Assembly: GCF_029478095.1 (NCBI RefSeq)
Contig: NZ_JAKOAV010000006.1
Coordinates: 62,001-126,000, forward strand
Source: Pelotomaculum isophthalicicum JI
GTDB lineage: Bacteria; Bacillota; Desulfotomaculia; Desulfotomaculales; Pelotomaculaceae
Direction of reading: 5' to 3'
Length of the DNA: 64,000 nt
In this document: positions 1-8,329 of the stretch, in pieces
How positions within the stretch are numbered: position 1 is the stretch's first letter
Layout of the letters: each line of letters begins with the position of its first letter
Position numbers and translations under genes: made by a program
The notes under the pieces: model-generated
Seen by the model: only the letters and a program-made list of their open reading frames with translations
The model's database searches: none
What the model was told of the DNA's origin: nothing

Positions 1-1
1 T

Positions 2-214
2 ACTCCGAACATACACCTGTTTACGGCAAATGACTTCCTTGACTGGACCCGCGCAAATCATGTCACTGTGGAACATGGTTTGTTCTGGGTGGATGAGGCA
101 ATAATCCCCTTTGAAGAAGGTGACGCGTCTGAAGCCAGCGAAGTTTTATTTGTTGTAAAAAGATTTGACGCGCACATAGAAAACCTCCCCGAGGGGAGGC
201 TGGAAGCAAAATGA
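2..214 (+). CDS. MetW-like methyltransferase, C-terminal fragment
   Basis: An open frame enters from the left edge and ends at a TGA at 212-214, giving about 70 residues. It begins TPNIHLFTANDFLDW, which resembles the C-terminal part of MetW-type SAM-dependent methyltransferases (TPNIHFFT..DF). The SAM-binding motifs lie outside the window, so the family call rests on this short tail only. A GC-rich hairpin (arms CCTCCCC and GGGGAGG, 184-199) lies inside the last codons and has no T-run. The next genes downstream are on the opposite strand. Confidence 0.45.
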   Translation, partial: TPNIHLFTANDFLDWTRANHVTVEHGLFWVDEAIIPFEEGDASEASEVLFVVKRFDAHIENLPEGRLEAK

Positions 215-230
215 TGTAAAGAAGGTATTT

Positions 231-818
231 TTACTCATGACCGCGCATCTCAAAACCTTGTCCTTTAGGACTCTGCTCCATCCTTTGCAGCATTTTATCA
301 GCTTGCTCCTGGGTCATTTTGCCATCTGTCACCGCCTGGGAAATCTCGGCTTTCTTTAATTCGAGCATCTTTTGATAGAATTGATCCATGGTCATGCCTT
401 GCCCGGTAACAATATCCTGAATTTTTTTACCTGCTTGCATTTCGGTTTTAAGCTGCTCTGTAGTAATGCCCAGCGCACTCGCCATGCCGTCAAGGTTGCG
501 GCCTTTCCCTTCAAGACCTTTCTTACCGTTCAGGAAGCCGAGCCTACCCAAGCCAAAATCTTTACCGGCGGCAATCTTGTCGGCTTGCGCTTGAGTGATT
601 TTACCTTGTTGAACTGCTTCGTCGAGCATTTGTTTTTTAGTGGTGTCCAGGGCTGTCGTTACCTGGTCCTGAGTTATACCAAGATTCGTTGCCAGTTTCG
701 ATACCCCGCTCCTAAGAGCAGGGCTCGCATCGAGGACTAAGCCGGTCTTGAAAGTCCCCTGGTTAGCTTGTCCGTTATGGTTTATGTTATCCCTTAATTC
801 GGTTTCGGTGATTGCCTT
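231..818 (-). pseudogene. Secreted-type helical protein lacking its N-terminus
   Basis: The frame is open from just after the TGA of the neighbouring CAP gene (819-821) down to 231. It contains no ATG, GTG or TTG until codon 629, which would give a 132-residue product. The sequence has repeated helical units of the type LGIT..Q(V/L)...L and GKITQAQADKI / GKMTQEQADKM. Such units are common in small secreted Firmicute proteins with a signal peptide. Homology-like sequence (LATNLGITQDQV) continues well upstream of the first ATG, but no signal peptide or start is present. I read it as an N-terminally truncated gene; a short product from 629 is the alternative. Confidence 0.5.
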
Positions 819-1187
819 TCAGTAAGACATCCCTATGAACAACTGCGTTACAACAACCCCATAACGTGTTTTGCATATACCAATTCCGATGCTGTCATGC
901 AGGGTGTTAAGTATATTTGGCCGGTGACCGCAGCTGTCCATTATCAGTTCGTGCGCCCGCCGGGTAGTCGCTGCCATGGCAATATTCTCCGCACCCATCG
1001 CCCTGGCCGTAATGCCGGCTTTTCGCACCATGTCCAGCGGGAAACCGTAAACGGGGGACCTGTGATTGAAATAATTATTTTTTAACATATCCTCACTTTT
1101 CTTGCGGGCCAGGTCTACCAGGCGCATATCCAAAGTAAACGCCGGCAAACCCGCCTTTTCCCGTTCCTGATTAACCAAATCGAACAA
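819..1187 (-). CDS. CAP/SCP-domain protein (YkwD-like), probably 5'-truncated
   Basis: The 122-residue product is nearly a bare CAP domain: LVNQEREKAGLPAF, the metal-site-type HRSP and ENIAMA segments, and SCGHRPNIL near the end. These secreted proteins normally start with a signal peptide, which is missing here. CAP-like sequence (SADEKLLFDLVNQ) continues in frame upstream of the TTG at 1187 to a TAA near 1240, without another usable start. A good GGAGG lies near 1240 with no matching start codon, so a small deletion may have removed the start and signal peptide. Function of the family in bacteria is poorly defined (spore or envelope associated). The gene may be non-functional. Confidence 0.6.
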   Translation of the reverse strand: MFDLVNQEREKAGLPAFTLDMRLVDLARKKSEDMLKNNYFNHRSPVYGFPLDMVRKAGITARAMGAENIAMAATTRRAHELIMDSCGHRPNILNTLHDSIGIGICKTRYGVVVTQLFIGMSY

Positions 1188-1419
1188 TAACTTTTCATCG
1201 GCGGAAAGGTCTGATATACTGCAGCCCGTTGTTGAATAACCTCCTTCGAGTTACACAGCTACGTCTATCTCATAATATTCCGCCTTTCCGGCATTTGACA
1301 ATTATTCAATCTTGAATTAAGACTACATTAATAAGTATTCAGTAAATGCCGCTTTTCCTTATGGCAAACAAAAACTATATACTATAAAATAGCAATATAT
1401 AGAGAGGGAAGGTGCGTTA

Positions 1420-1827
1420 ATGCCCGACATGGAAAAAATAAAAAAGAAGATCTCCACGGATCCTTTTGCCAGGATGCTTGGGGTTAGATTTGACGAACTC
1501 GGGGAAGGCTACGTAAAGCTAAGCATGCAAGTCCGAGATGACATGTTGAACTTCAATGGCTCAATGCACGGCGGTGTCATTTTTTCTTTAGCCGACATCG
1601 CTTTCAGCGCCGCCAGCAATTCACACGGTACCGTCGCAGTTGCTTTGCACGCCGACATAACCTATTTGAAGGCCGTACCGCCCGGCAGTACGCTGGTGGC
1701 CACCGGCGTGGAAAAAAACAAGACCAGGAGAACGGGCTTGTACAGTATCACTATTGATGACGCGGATGGAAACCATATAGCCGTGTTTCAAGGAGTCGTT
1801 TATCGAATTGACCAGCCGTTGTTCTAA
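1420..1827 (+). CDS. PaaI-family hotdog thioesterase
   Basis: A 135-residue single-domain hotdog protein. The segment FNGSMHGGVIFSLAD matches the conserved N..G..HGG..F.LAD signature of PaaI (hydroxyphenylacetyl-CoA thioesterase) proteins, with the catalytic Asp in the helix after HGG. The C-terminal strand GLYSITIDDADG is also typical. The family hydrolyses acyl- or aryl-CoA thioesters in the cytosol; the substrate cannot be told from sequence. GGGAAGG lies before the ATG. The M20 peptidase follows 20 bases later and is probably cotranscribed. Length and motifs look intact. Confidence 0.85.
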   Translation: MPDMEKIKKKISTDPFARMLGVRFDELGEGYVKLSMQVRDDMLNFNGSMHGGVIFSLADIAFSAASNSHGTVAVALHADITYLKAVPPGSTLVATGVEKNKTRRTGLYSITIDDADGNHIAVFQGVVYRIDQPLF

Positions 1828-1847
1828 CGGAGGGGGTACTTACATAT

Positions 1848-3185
1848 ATGCCGCCAATCAGCGAGCAGATCCTGATCTACCAGCGACCGGTGGAGTTGCT
1901 GCAAAGACTGATCCGTTTTAACACAACCAACCCGCCAGGCGACGAGGCGGCGTGTATTACCTATATTAACAACCTGCTGACCGAAGCCGGTCTTGAAACA
2001 GCTATCCTTGCCCGCGATCCCGGCCGCCCCAACTTGATCACTCGCCTAACGGGACAGGGCAAGGCCCCGCCGCTCCTGCTCTACGGGCATGTGGATGTCG
2101 TCACCGCGGAAAACCAGACCTGGCGCTACCCGCCTTTTGAAGGAAAGATAGCGGAAAGCTGCGTTTGGGGCCGGGGAGCGCTGGACATGAAAGGCGGTCT
2201 GGCCATGATGCTGGCCGCTTGCCTGCGCGCCAAAGCCGAAAACCCGGCTTTGCCCGGCGATATTGTGCTGGCTGTTTTAAGCGACGAGGAGAGCGGCGGT
2301 GATTACGGCGCCAAATACCTGGTAAACAACCACGCGGGCCTTTTTAAAGGCATCCGCTACGCCATTGGGGAACTCGGTGGTTATACGCTGCGTCTCGGCG
2401 GGAAAAAATTCTATATGATCATGGTCGCTGAAAAAAAATTGTGCTGGATGAAGGTGACGGTGCGGGGACCAGGCGGTCACGGCTCCATCCCCCGGCGCGG
2501 CGGCGCTATGGCTAAGCTTGCCCAATTGCTGCAACAGATTGAACAGCGCCGCCTGCCGGTGCATATCACACCGGTAGTGCGCCTGATGCTAGACACAATG
2601 GTACCCGTTTTACCCGATTCTACCTCCTCGGTCATTCGCCGGCTCCTTAATCCGGCCCTGACTGACAAAACACTTGACCAACTTGATGAGAGCTGGCAGT
2701 TCCTTGATCCACTGCTGCACAACACGGTCAATGCCACGATTGTGCATGGCGGCCACAAAATTAACGTGATTCCAAGCGAAATCACGCTTCAACTGGACGG
2801 CCGCCTCCTGCCCGGCTGCACGCCGGAAGATATGATTAGTGAACTCCGTGAGATTACGGGCGGCCAGTTTGCATTTGAGTTTATTCAGCGTGGCGCCGAC
2901 CCAGGCGAACCGGACATGGCTTTGTTTGACACCCTGGCAGAAATTCTGCGCGAGGCTGACCCGGACGGTTATCCCGTGCCGCTTTTGCTGAGCGGCTGCA
3001 CGGACGGTCACTTTTTTTCGCGACTAGGTATTCAAACCTATGGGTTCATGCCGATGAACCTGCCTCCGGAAATTGAAGTTTCCAAGTTGATCCACGCCGC
3101 CGACGAGCGGGTCCCGGTTGAAGCGGTAACTTTTGGCGCTGAAGCAATTTTTCAAGCCCTACAACGTTTCGCGATTAATAATTAA
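1848..3185 (+). CDS. M20-family metallopeptidase/deacylase (ArgE/DapE/CPG2 type)
   Basis: A 445-residue M20 enzyme with the di-zinc ligands in order: LLLYGHVDVV (His, Asp near residue 80), GRGALDMKGG (bridging Asp), LSDEESGG (catalytic Glu and ligand Glu), GELGG, and a late His in CTDGHFF. The lid/dimerisation domain begins around VRGPGGHGSIPRRGG. M20 members cleave acylated amino acids or dipeptides; ArgE, DapE and carboxypeptidase roles cannot be separated here. No signal peptide is evident, so it is probably cytosolic. It starts 20 bases after the thioesterase, with GGAGGGGG before the ATG. A TAAGCCG/CGGCTTA inverted repeat follows the stop but lacks a T-run. Confidence 0.85.
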   Translation: MPPISEQILIYQRPVELLQRLIRFNTTNPPGDEAACITYINNLLTEAGLETAILARDPGRPNLITRLTGQGKAPPLLLYGHVDVVTAENQTWRYPPFEGKIAESCVWGRGALDMKGGLAMMLAACLRAKAENPALPGDIVLAVLSDEESGGDYGAKYLVNNHAGLFKGIRYAIGELGGYTLRLGGKKFYMIMVAEKKLCWMKVTVRGPGGHGSIPRRGGAMAKLAQLLQQIEQRRLPVHITPVVRLMLDTMVPVLPDSTSSVIRRLLNPALTDKTLDQLDESWQFLDPLLHNTVNATIVHGGHKINVIPSEITLQLDGRLLPGCTPEDMISELREITGGQFAFEFIQRGADPGEPDMALFDTLAEILREADPDGYPVPLLLSGCTDGHFFSRLGIQTYGFMPMNLPPEIEVSKLIHAADERVPVEAVTFGAEAIFQALQRFAINN

Positions 3186-3403
3186 GCCGTCTACCGGCCA
3201 CATCGTCAGCCGGCTTAGCACTTGGGGCTTAACTGATTTATCATCTTAATGCCTGACCTGAAGTTTTCTTTATTGATTATTTTGGTATAATATTGACATG
3301 ATTCACTAATATCATATTGACCGAGAGTTTGCATCAAACCATAAAACATTATATAAAAGGAACAAAAGGCAGTCAGATTCAAACAATCAGGGGGGTGCTA
3401 TGA

Positions 3404-3985
3404 ATGAGTCTACCGCTCCAGGAAATAAAGGCAATACAAGCAGCCATAACGAGCGATAGGATCTACACCTACGAGGATTACTCCAGGCTGCCGGAAGGGG
3501 CTCCTTACCAGTTGATTGGAGGGAATTTGGTATTGACACCTGCACCTACAACCTATCACCAGATTATTTCCATGAAACTAGGTACTAAAATGGCCGGCTA
3601 TGTTATGGAAAAAGACTTGGGTCTGGTTCTTTTTGCCCCAATCGATGTCTACTTTGAAAATACTGAGACTTATCAACCCGATATTATCTTTATTGCTAAA
3701 GAGAGACTTTCAATTATCGAGAAAGAAAAAATCAAAGGTTCGCCCGACCTGGTGATTGAGATCCTCTCCCCCGGCACTGGTTACTACGACCTTAAGAAAA
3801 AGTTCAAAATATACGAAAATCATGGCGTCAAGGAATATTGGATTGTTGATCCGGAAGACTGCAGTGTGGAAATCTACGCAGTCCAAGAAGGCAAGTTTAT
3901 ATTGAGACATAAAGCAGAAAAAAAAGGCTCGGTCGATTCAAAAGTAGTCACTGGGTTTAAAATTGACGTTGAGAACTTCTTTTGA
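3404..3985 (+). CDS. Uma2-family (DUF820) PD-(D/E)XK nuclease-like protein
   Basis: The 193-residue protein has the Uma2 layout: YTYEDYSRLPEG at the start, YQPDIIFI, GSPDLVIEILSPGT and VKEYWIVDP. The PD...E core corresponds to a restriction-endonuclease-like active site. Uma2 proteins are abundant in cyanobacteria and some Firmicutes, and their role is largely unknown. GGGGGTG precedes the ATG. It stands alone between the M20 gene and convergent rqcP. In related genomes this position beyond rqcP usually holds yabP/yabQ/divIC, so it is probably acquired DNA. Confidence 0.8.
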   Translation: MSLPLQEIKAIQAAITSDRIYTYEDYSRLPEGAPYQLIGGNLVLTPAPTTYHQIISMKLGTKMAGYVMEKDLGLVLFAPIDVYFENTETYQPDIIFIAKERLSIIEKEKIKGSPDLVIEILSPGTGYYDLKKKFKIYENHGVKEYWIVDPEDCSVEIYAVQEGKFILRHKAEKKGSVDSKVVTGFKIDVENFF

Positions 3986-4063
3986 TGTTATTAATAAAAA
4001 AGGGGCGATAATAGTTACCGTCCCTCTCGTCATTTGCCCGGCCCGCGACAAACAGATTACTTG

Positions 4064-4342
4064 TTACGAAAGCTCGCCGTCATTTCTTACCGGCCTGGAA
4101 TCTTCCAGAATCTCGTATAATTCCGCCGCCATTTTAGCCGGTACATTTTCCCGAATCGATAATATTTTTAGTTTAAGGTTCCTGTTTCCAAAACCAATCA
4201 TTACAGTGTCACCTGGTTTGACTTCCGCTCCGGCTTTGGCCGCACGACCATTAACCGCAACCTGGCCCCGGTCGCAAACCTCTTTAGCCAGGGTGCGCCG
4301 TTTGATCACCCGGGAAACTTTAAGGAACTTATCAAGACGCAA
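4064..4342 (-). CDS. rqcP: S4-domain RNA-binding protein RqcP (YabO)
   Basis: The 92-residue protein starts MRLDKFLKVSRVIKRR, the classic S4 RNA-binding fold, followed by AKEVCDRGQVAVNG and a KPGDTV turn. It matches Hsp15/YabO-type proteins. YabO (RqcP) works with RqcH on stalled 50S subunits to add C-terminal alanine tails in ribosome quality control. Its place downstream of mazG and hup is the usual Firmicute position and supports RqcP over other S4 proteins. The yabP-yabQ-divIC genes that normally follow are absent here. Confidence 0.85.
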   Translation of the reverse strand: MRLDKFLKVSRVIKRRTLAKEVCDRGQVAVNGRAAKAGAEVKPGDTVMIGFGNRNLKLKILSIRENVPAKMAAELYEILEDSRPVRNDGELS

Positions 4343-4473
4343 GCATACTTACCACCTTTTACGCAATATCAGGCGCCAGGCTAATGTGGAACAAAGCATG
4401 TTCATCTAAAATCAAACGTAATCGCCTTTAAAATCAGACATACCAGCCTGACTATCGATTTTCATTGACAGTC

Positions 4474-4749
4474 TTACTTGCCCACAGCGTCGCGAAGAGC
4501 TTTCCCTGCCTTAAACACAGGTACACGGGCAGCTTCAATGTTAATTTCTTCACCGGTCTGTGGATTTCTTCCTTTACGGGCAGCTCTGTCCCTAATTTCA
4601 AAGGTACCGAAACCCACCAGTTGGACCTTGTCGCCCCTTGACAGCGCCTCTTCAATTGCGCCAAGCACCGCACCTACGGCTTTTTCCGAGTCTTTTTTGG
4701 TTAATTCCGTTTTTTCGGCAACGTTTGAAATCAACTCAGCCTTATTCAT
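4474..4749 (-). CDS. hup: HU-family DNA-binding protein
   Basis: The 91-residue histone-like protein has the full HU signature: [20 protein letters not shown], then [17 protein letters not shown] and the DNA-binding arm [12 protein letters not shown], ending [13 protein letters not shown] dimers bend and compact DNA. The length is exactly typical. GGAGGG lies upstream of the ATG. It sits between mazG and rqcP on the same strand, as in many Clostridia, with about 100 bases of AT-rich spacer on either side that could hold its own promoter. Confidence 0.95.
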   Translation of the reverse strand: MNKAELISNVAEKTELTKKDSEKAVGAVLGAIEEALSRGDKVQLVGFGTFEIRDRAARKGRNPQTGEEINIEAARVPVFKAGKALRDAVGK

Positions 4750-4855
4750 TTGAACCCTCCTATATAAAATAGAGATATTAATTTATAACTTATTCGCTAA
4801 AATCCTCGTAGTTCCTTCCGCTAAGAAAATGTTTCCTAGGTTTTTTAATAGTTTT

Positions 4856-6514
4856 TTACTTTATTTCTTGTTTTTTTGCCTCCTCCCACCAAGCGTCCAG
4901 TTCGGAAAGTGAACATTTTTGCAGCTCTTTACCGGTACACCGCGCTTTATTCTCAATATAGCAAAATCTTTTGACAAATTTTTCAGAGGTTGACGCCAAA
5001 GCCGATTCGGGTTCCACATCAAGCAGCCTGGCCAAGTTAACCACTGAAAACAGCAGGTCGCCCATCTCCTTTTCAACTTGTTTTTTATCCCCGGTTGAAA
5101 TGGCGTGTTTAAGTTCGTCCAACTCCTCATGGTATTTTTCCATAGCGCCCCGGTAATCCGGCCAGTCAAACCCGACACTGGCAGCTTTCTTCTGCAGTTT
5201 AACCGCCCGCATTAACGCCGGCAAAGCCATTGAAACACCGGCAAGCAGGCTTGCAGGCTTGCTTCTTCCCTTCTCCCCGGCTTTTATTTTTTCCCAGTTA
5301 AGCGAAACTTCATAACTGTTCCTGGCGGTTGCCGTGCCAAAAACATGCGGGTGCCGGCGGGTAATTTTTTCACTAATGCCGTTGACAACGTCGTTCATGT
5401 CAAATAACCGGTTTTCCGAGGCAATTTGCGCGTGAAATACTATTTGTAGTAATAAGTCTCCCAGTTCTTCACATAATTTATACATATCTTCTTCATTCAG
5501 GGCTTCCAAGACTTCATACGTCTCCTCAAGGAGATACGGTCTCAATGTCAGGTGATCCTGCTCCAGGTCCCACGGACAACCTCCTTTTCCGCGCAGCCTC
5601 GCCAGCAGGTTGACCAGCGGGTCCAAAGGGAAGCGGCACGAACGCCGGCTGACGTTCAAGGTCCGGCGCCCGTTATTTGAACCGGTATTTGTTTTCTCAT
5701 TAACCCGGATAACCTCCACGCCTCCGTTTTGTCCAGTTTCTTCCCCATCCCCGACTGCTTGTCCATACAGCCCCTCTCTATCATCCGTACCTGTTTCATT
5801 CTTTCCTTGATCTCCGGCCTCCGACCTCTGACTTCCGACCTCCGGTATATACAGGCTTGTCAAATGATCCACCCAGTCCAGCCTGTCCAACTCCGACAAG
5901 GGGATATTTTCTATTCTTTCCTCACCCGGTATGCCGGCCCCTCTCACTACCGTGATCAAGTGGCCGGGCGGGTAATATTCCAGAAGCGACACTTTAACGT
6001 CGGCCGCCACCAGCCGGCTGTACACCTGTGTGACTACTGCCGGCCTGGCCGGCAGCGGCATATTATTATCGATGCGCAGCCCGTCGACTACCTGGAAACC
6101 AGCGCCGGGGTTCAGCCTGAGCGCGGTTATAACAGCGTCAAGAAAACTTAACGCCGGCTGGATGCAAATATTAATATCATCCCGCTCCGCAGCCTCCACA
6201 ATCAGGCGAACCGACTCCTCAGCCACCAGCGGGTGGCCCGGAACAGCATATAGTACGGGTTCGCGGCGCGCCGCCGCGATTACAGCCTGACAAATCCCCG
6301 CGTAGACCTCCTCAAAGCCGGGTGACTGTTCGTACAGATAATCAAAAGTGGAAAACGAAATCCCTTCTTTAACGAGCCAACTGACTACGGGATGTCTACT
6401 AGTCCGCAGGAAGGTACAGGTGGAGGCTTTCAAAGCATCCCAGGCGCTCACGGTGATATGACCCGGCGCCCCGGGACCCAGCCCCGTGATGGTTATGCCG
6501 GCTTGCAGAGGCAT
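4856..6514 (-). CDS. mazG: MazG nucleotide pyrophosphohydrolase with N-terminal methylase domain (YabN type)
   Basis: The 552-residue two-domain protein begins with a tetrapyrrole-methylase-like domain (about 1-225: ITITGLGPGAPGHITV, VPGHPLVAEESV). A C-terminal MazG domain (about 295-552) follows, with CPWDLEQDH, EETYEVLEAL and EELGDLLLQ, the Mg-binding EExxE/ExxD pattern. MazG hydrolyses NTPs to NMP and pyrophosphate and is linked to housecleaning and stress. Between the domains lies an unusually long polar linker of about 65 residues rich in G, E, Q and N, encoded partly by a short-repeat tract at about 5811-5848. AAAGGAG precedes the ATG. It lies downstream of spoVT but behind a terminator. 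Confidence 0.92.
   Translation of the reverse strand: MPLQAGITITGLGPGAPGHITVSAWDALKASTCTFLRTSRHPVVSWLVKEGISFSTFDYLYEQSPGFEEVYAGICQAVIAAARREPVLYAVPGHPLVAEESVRLIVEAAERDDINICIQPALSFLDAVITALRLNPGAGFQVVDGLRIDNNMPLPARPAVVTQVYSRLVAADVKVSLLEYYPPGHLITVVRGAGIPGEERIENIPLSELDRLDWVDHLTSLYIPEVGSQRSEAGDQGKNETGTDDREGLYGQAVGDGEETGQNGGVEVIRVNEKTNTGSNNGRRTLNVSRRSCRFPLDPLVNLLARLRGKGGCPWDLEQDHLTLRPYLLEETYEVLEALNEEDMYKLCEELGDLLLQIVFHAQIASENRLFDMNDVVNGISEKITRRHPHVFGTATARNSYEVSLNWEKIKAGEKGRSKPASLLAGVSMALPALMRAVKLQKKAASVGFDWPDYRGAMEKYHEELDELKHAISTGDKKQVEKEMGDLLFSVVNLARLLDVEPESALASTSEKFVKRFCYIENKARCTGKELQKCSLSELDAWWEEAKKQEIK
5811..5848. repeat. Short degenerate tandem repeat inside the mazG linker
   Basis: The plus strand shows repeated CTCCGAC/CTTCCGAC units (CTCCGGCCTCCGACCTCTGA and on). 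The reverse strand encodes part of the linker (GSQRSEAGDQ). It resembles the AGTCAGTAGTCAGGAG-type arms at 13296 and 13545 in composition and periodicity. It appears to be an intergenic-type repeat tolerated in frame within the unstructured linker. Confidence 0.5.
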
Positions 6515-6556
6515 ATTTAACGGTACTCCTTTCGCTGACTCTCAAGAATTTTGGCG

Positions 6557-6597
6557 ACCTTTGGGCATACAACGCGGCTCATGTTCGGCCTCATAAC
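6557..6597. repeat. Dispersed ~40-bp repeat, copy A
   Basis: The core GGGCATACAACGCGGCTCAT continues into GTTCGGCC. Closely similar sequences occur at 31294-31335 and 34787-34829, also in spacers. This copy sits between mazG and the spoVT terminator. Confidence 0.6.
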
Positions 6598-6599
6598 AA

Positions 6600-6627
6600 C
6601 AAAAAAGTGGCCTTGTAAGGCCACATT
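6600..6627 (-). terminator. Rho-independent terminator of spoVT
   Basis: Read on the minus strand, GTGGCC and GGCCAC arms enclose TTACAA and are followed by TTTTTT. It begins directly after the spoVT stop. Confidence 0.85.
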
Positions 6628-6629
6628 GG

Positions 6630-7190
6630 TTACTGCTCCATTTGTTTGGCCAGGAAACCCGCGGCGGTTTCAGCCAGTTTCAACTCCATTTCACCCATTT
6701 TCAAATCTGGTTCCTTTGTGGCCAAGATAACCGCCCCGATTGGGTCACCTTCAGCAATAATCGGAGCGATAACTTCGGAAGAATACCTGCACTCACCTTC
6801 TTCTATGGTCAGGCAGTCTTTGCAAAACGGATCTTCTCCCGGGTTATTGATGATTATAGCTTTGCGCTCATCCATTACCTTTTCAACAGCGGTTCCGATT
6901 GGTTTGTTTAAAAATTCTTTTTTAGAAGCGCCGGAAACAGCGATTATATTGTCCCGGTCTGCGATACAAGCGATATGTCCCAAAGCTTCGTATAATGAAT
7001 CGGCATATTCTTTGGCAAAATCCCCCAATTCACCTATTGGTGAATATTTTTTTAGGATTACCTCACCTTCCCGGTCAACAAAAATTTCAAGAGGATCGCC
7101 TTCACGGATTCTCAGCGTTCTTCTTATTTCTTTAGGAATTACGACTCTTCCCAAATCATCGATACGGCGTACTATGCCCGTAGCTTTCAT
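6630..7190 (-). CDS. spoVT: Stage V sporulation transcription factor SpoVT
   Basis: From the ATG at 7190 the protein is 186 residues. An AbrB-type swapped-hairpin DNA-binding domain (MKATGIVRRIDDLGRVVIPK, about 1-50) precedes a GAF-like C-terminal domain (about 60-185). SpoVT modulates sigma-G-dependent genes in the forespore. An in-frame start 36 bases upstream exists, but AAAGGAGGG lies just before the 7190 ATG and the family begins MKATG. It sits between prsA and mazG as in B. subtilis-type order and has its own strong terminator. Confidence 0.95.
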   Translation of the reverse strand: MKATGIVRRIDDLGRVVIPKEIRRTLRIREGDPLEIFVDREGEVILKKYSPIGELGDFAKEYADSLYEALGHIACIADRDNIIAVSGASKKEFLNKPIGTAVEKVMDERKAIIINNPGEDPFCKDCLTIEEGECRYSSEVIAPIIAEGDPIGAVILATKEPDLKMGEMELKLAETAAGFLAKQMEQ

Positions 7191-7318
7191 AAGCTTCCCT
7201 TCCCTCCTTTGTCGGCAAATGTTCACGAAATAACTTTCAATGATAGTATATATCGGAAAGGAGGCGTTTATTCATTTTTTTCCAATAGCCAACGATTATT
7301 TTCAACTTTTGTTTGTTT

Positions 7319-8302
7319 TTACTGTTTTGATGTATCCCCTTCTTTAGCGGTGAGCTTGTTAGTAATCTTGGCGTTGTTTTTTGCTTCCTGCATCATGCTG
7401 CTGAACTTGTCACTAACCGCCTGTTGGTTCAATTGTTCGGTGAGACGTTGTTCTATCTCCTCAAAGGGATACTGACCCGCGGCTATTTTCTTCTCCATTT
7501 TTATAACATGATAGCCGTATTCAGTCTTGACCGGGGTTTGGGTGAATTGTCCCGGACTGAGAGCAGACGCGGCATCGGCGAACTCCTGGACAGCATCACC
7601 CGCGCTAAAAGTGTACAACCCGCCGTTATTTTTGGAACCGCTGTCTTCCGATTTCTCCGCGGCCAAGGCGGCGAAGTCTTTGCCTTGCTTCAACTGGGTA
7701 ATTACGTCTTCAGCCATTTGTCTGGCCTCGGCGTCAGTATGCTGAACCGGATAGCCTTTGCTCCCGTCGTCAACAAAGAATAGAATGTGGCGGACCTGCA
7801 GCTGTTCAGGGTGAGTGAACTGCTCTTTGTTTTCGTCATAGTACTTCTTCACGTCATCTTCGGATACAGGCGGTATGTCTTTGGCCACCTGATCCTGCAT
7901 GTTTAAAATATACGCTATGTCTTCTTCGCTCATCTTTATTTGCGCCAGAAACTGATTATATTCTTCTGTGCTTGTGAACTGCAATTTAAATATGTTTATT
8001 TTATCCTGAACTTGTTCTTTCGTCAGCTTGCCGGATTTTCTGGCTTCCTGCAGAAACAGTTTGTTATTAATCATCTCGTCAAGGGTTTGCTTCCGGAGAG
8101 ATTCCGTCAAAGTCTGACCCTTGTCCCCGCTGAAATCAACCCCTTGCTTTTCCATACTGGCCTTAGCTTCGTCAACTCGCTGGGACAATTCAGCGCCGGT
8201 GATTTTTTCACCGTTAACTGTCGCCACCACATCCTGGCCGCAGCCGGCCAAGGCAAAGATCATCAGCACAGCCAGCGTCAGCGGCAAAATTTTTCTATGC
8301 AA
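7319..8302 (-). CDS. prsA: PrsA/SurA-type peptidyl-prolyl isomerase lipoprotein
   Basis: The 327-residue precursor has a lipoprotein signal (hydrophobic 6-18 and lipobox LAGC, Cys about residue 21). A SurA-N-like chaperone region follows (ATVNGEKITGAELSQRVDEA). The parvulin PPIase domain lies at about 165-265 (VRHILFF, GSKNNGGLYTFSAGDAVQEF, YGYHVIKMEK). It is expected on the outer face of the membrane, folding secreted proteins. It starts 27 bases after mfd stops, so the two are probably cotranscribed. Paralogues are common in this group, so the symbol denotes the family rather than a proven orthologue. Confidence 0.9.
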   Translation of the reverse strand: MHRKILPLTLAVLMIFALAGCGQDVVATVNGEKITGAELSQRVDEAKASMEKQGVDFSGDKGQTLTESLRKQTLDEMINNKLFLQEARKSGKLTKEQVQDKINIFKLQFTSTEEYNQFLAQIKMSEEDIAYILNMQDQVAKDIPPVSEDDVKKYYDENKEQFTHPEQLQVRHILFFVDDGSKGYPVQHTDAEARQMAEDVITQLKQGKDFAALAAEKSEDSGSKNNGGLYTFSAGDAVQEFADAASALSPGQFTQTPVKTEYGYHVIKMEKKIAAGQYPFEEIEQRLTEQLNQQAVSDKFSSMMQEAKNNAKITNKLTAKEGDTSKQ

Positions 8303-8329
8303 TACCCCATCTCCTCTCAGATAATGAAA

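Noticed and set aside
819-821. TGA between the CAP gene and the next frame as selenocysteine or read-through
   Set aside because: CAP domains normally end at this point, and no SECIS-like hairpin was evident after the TGA.
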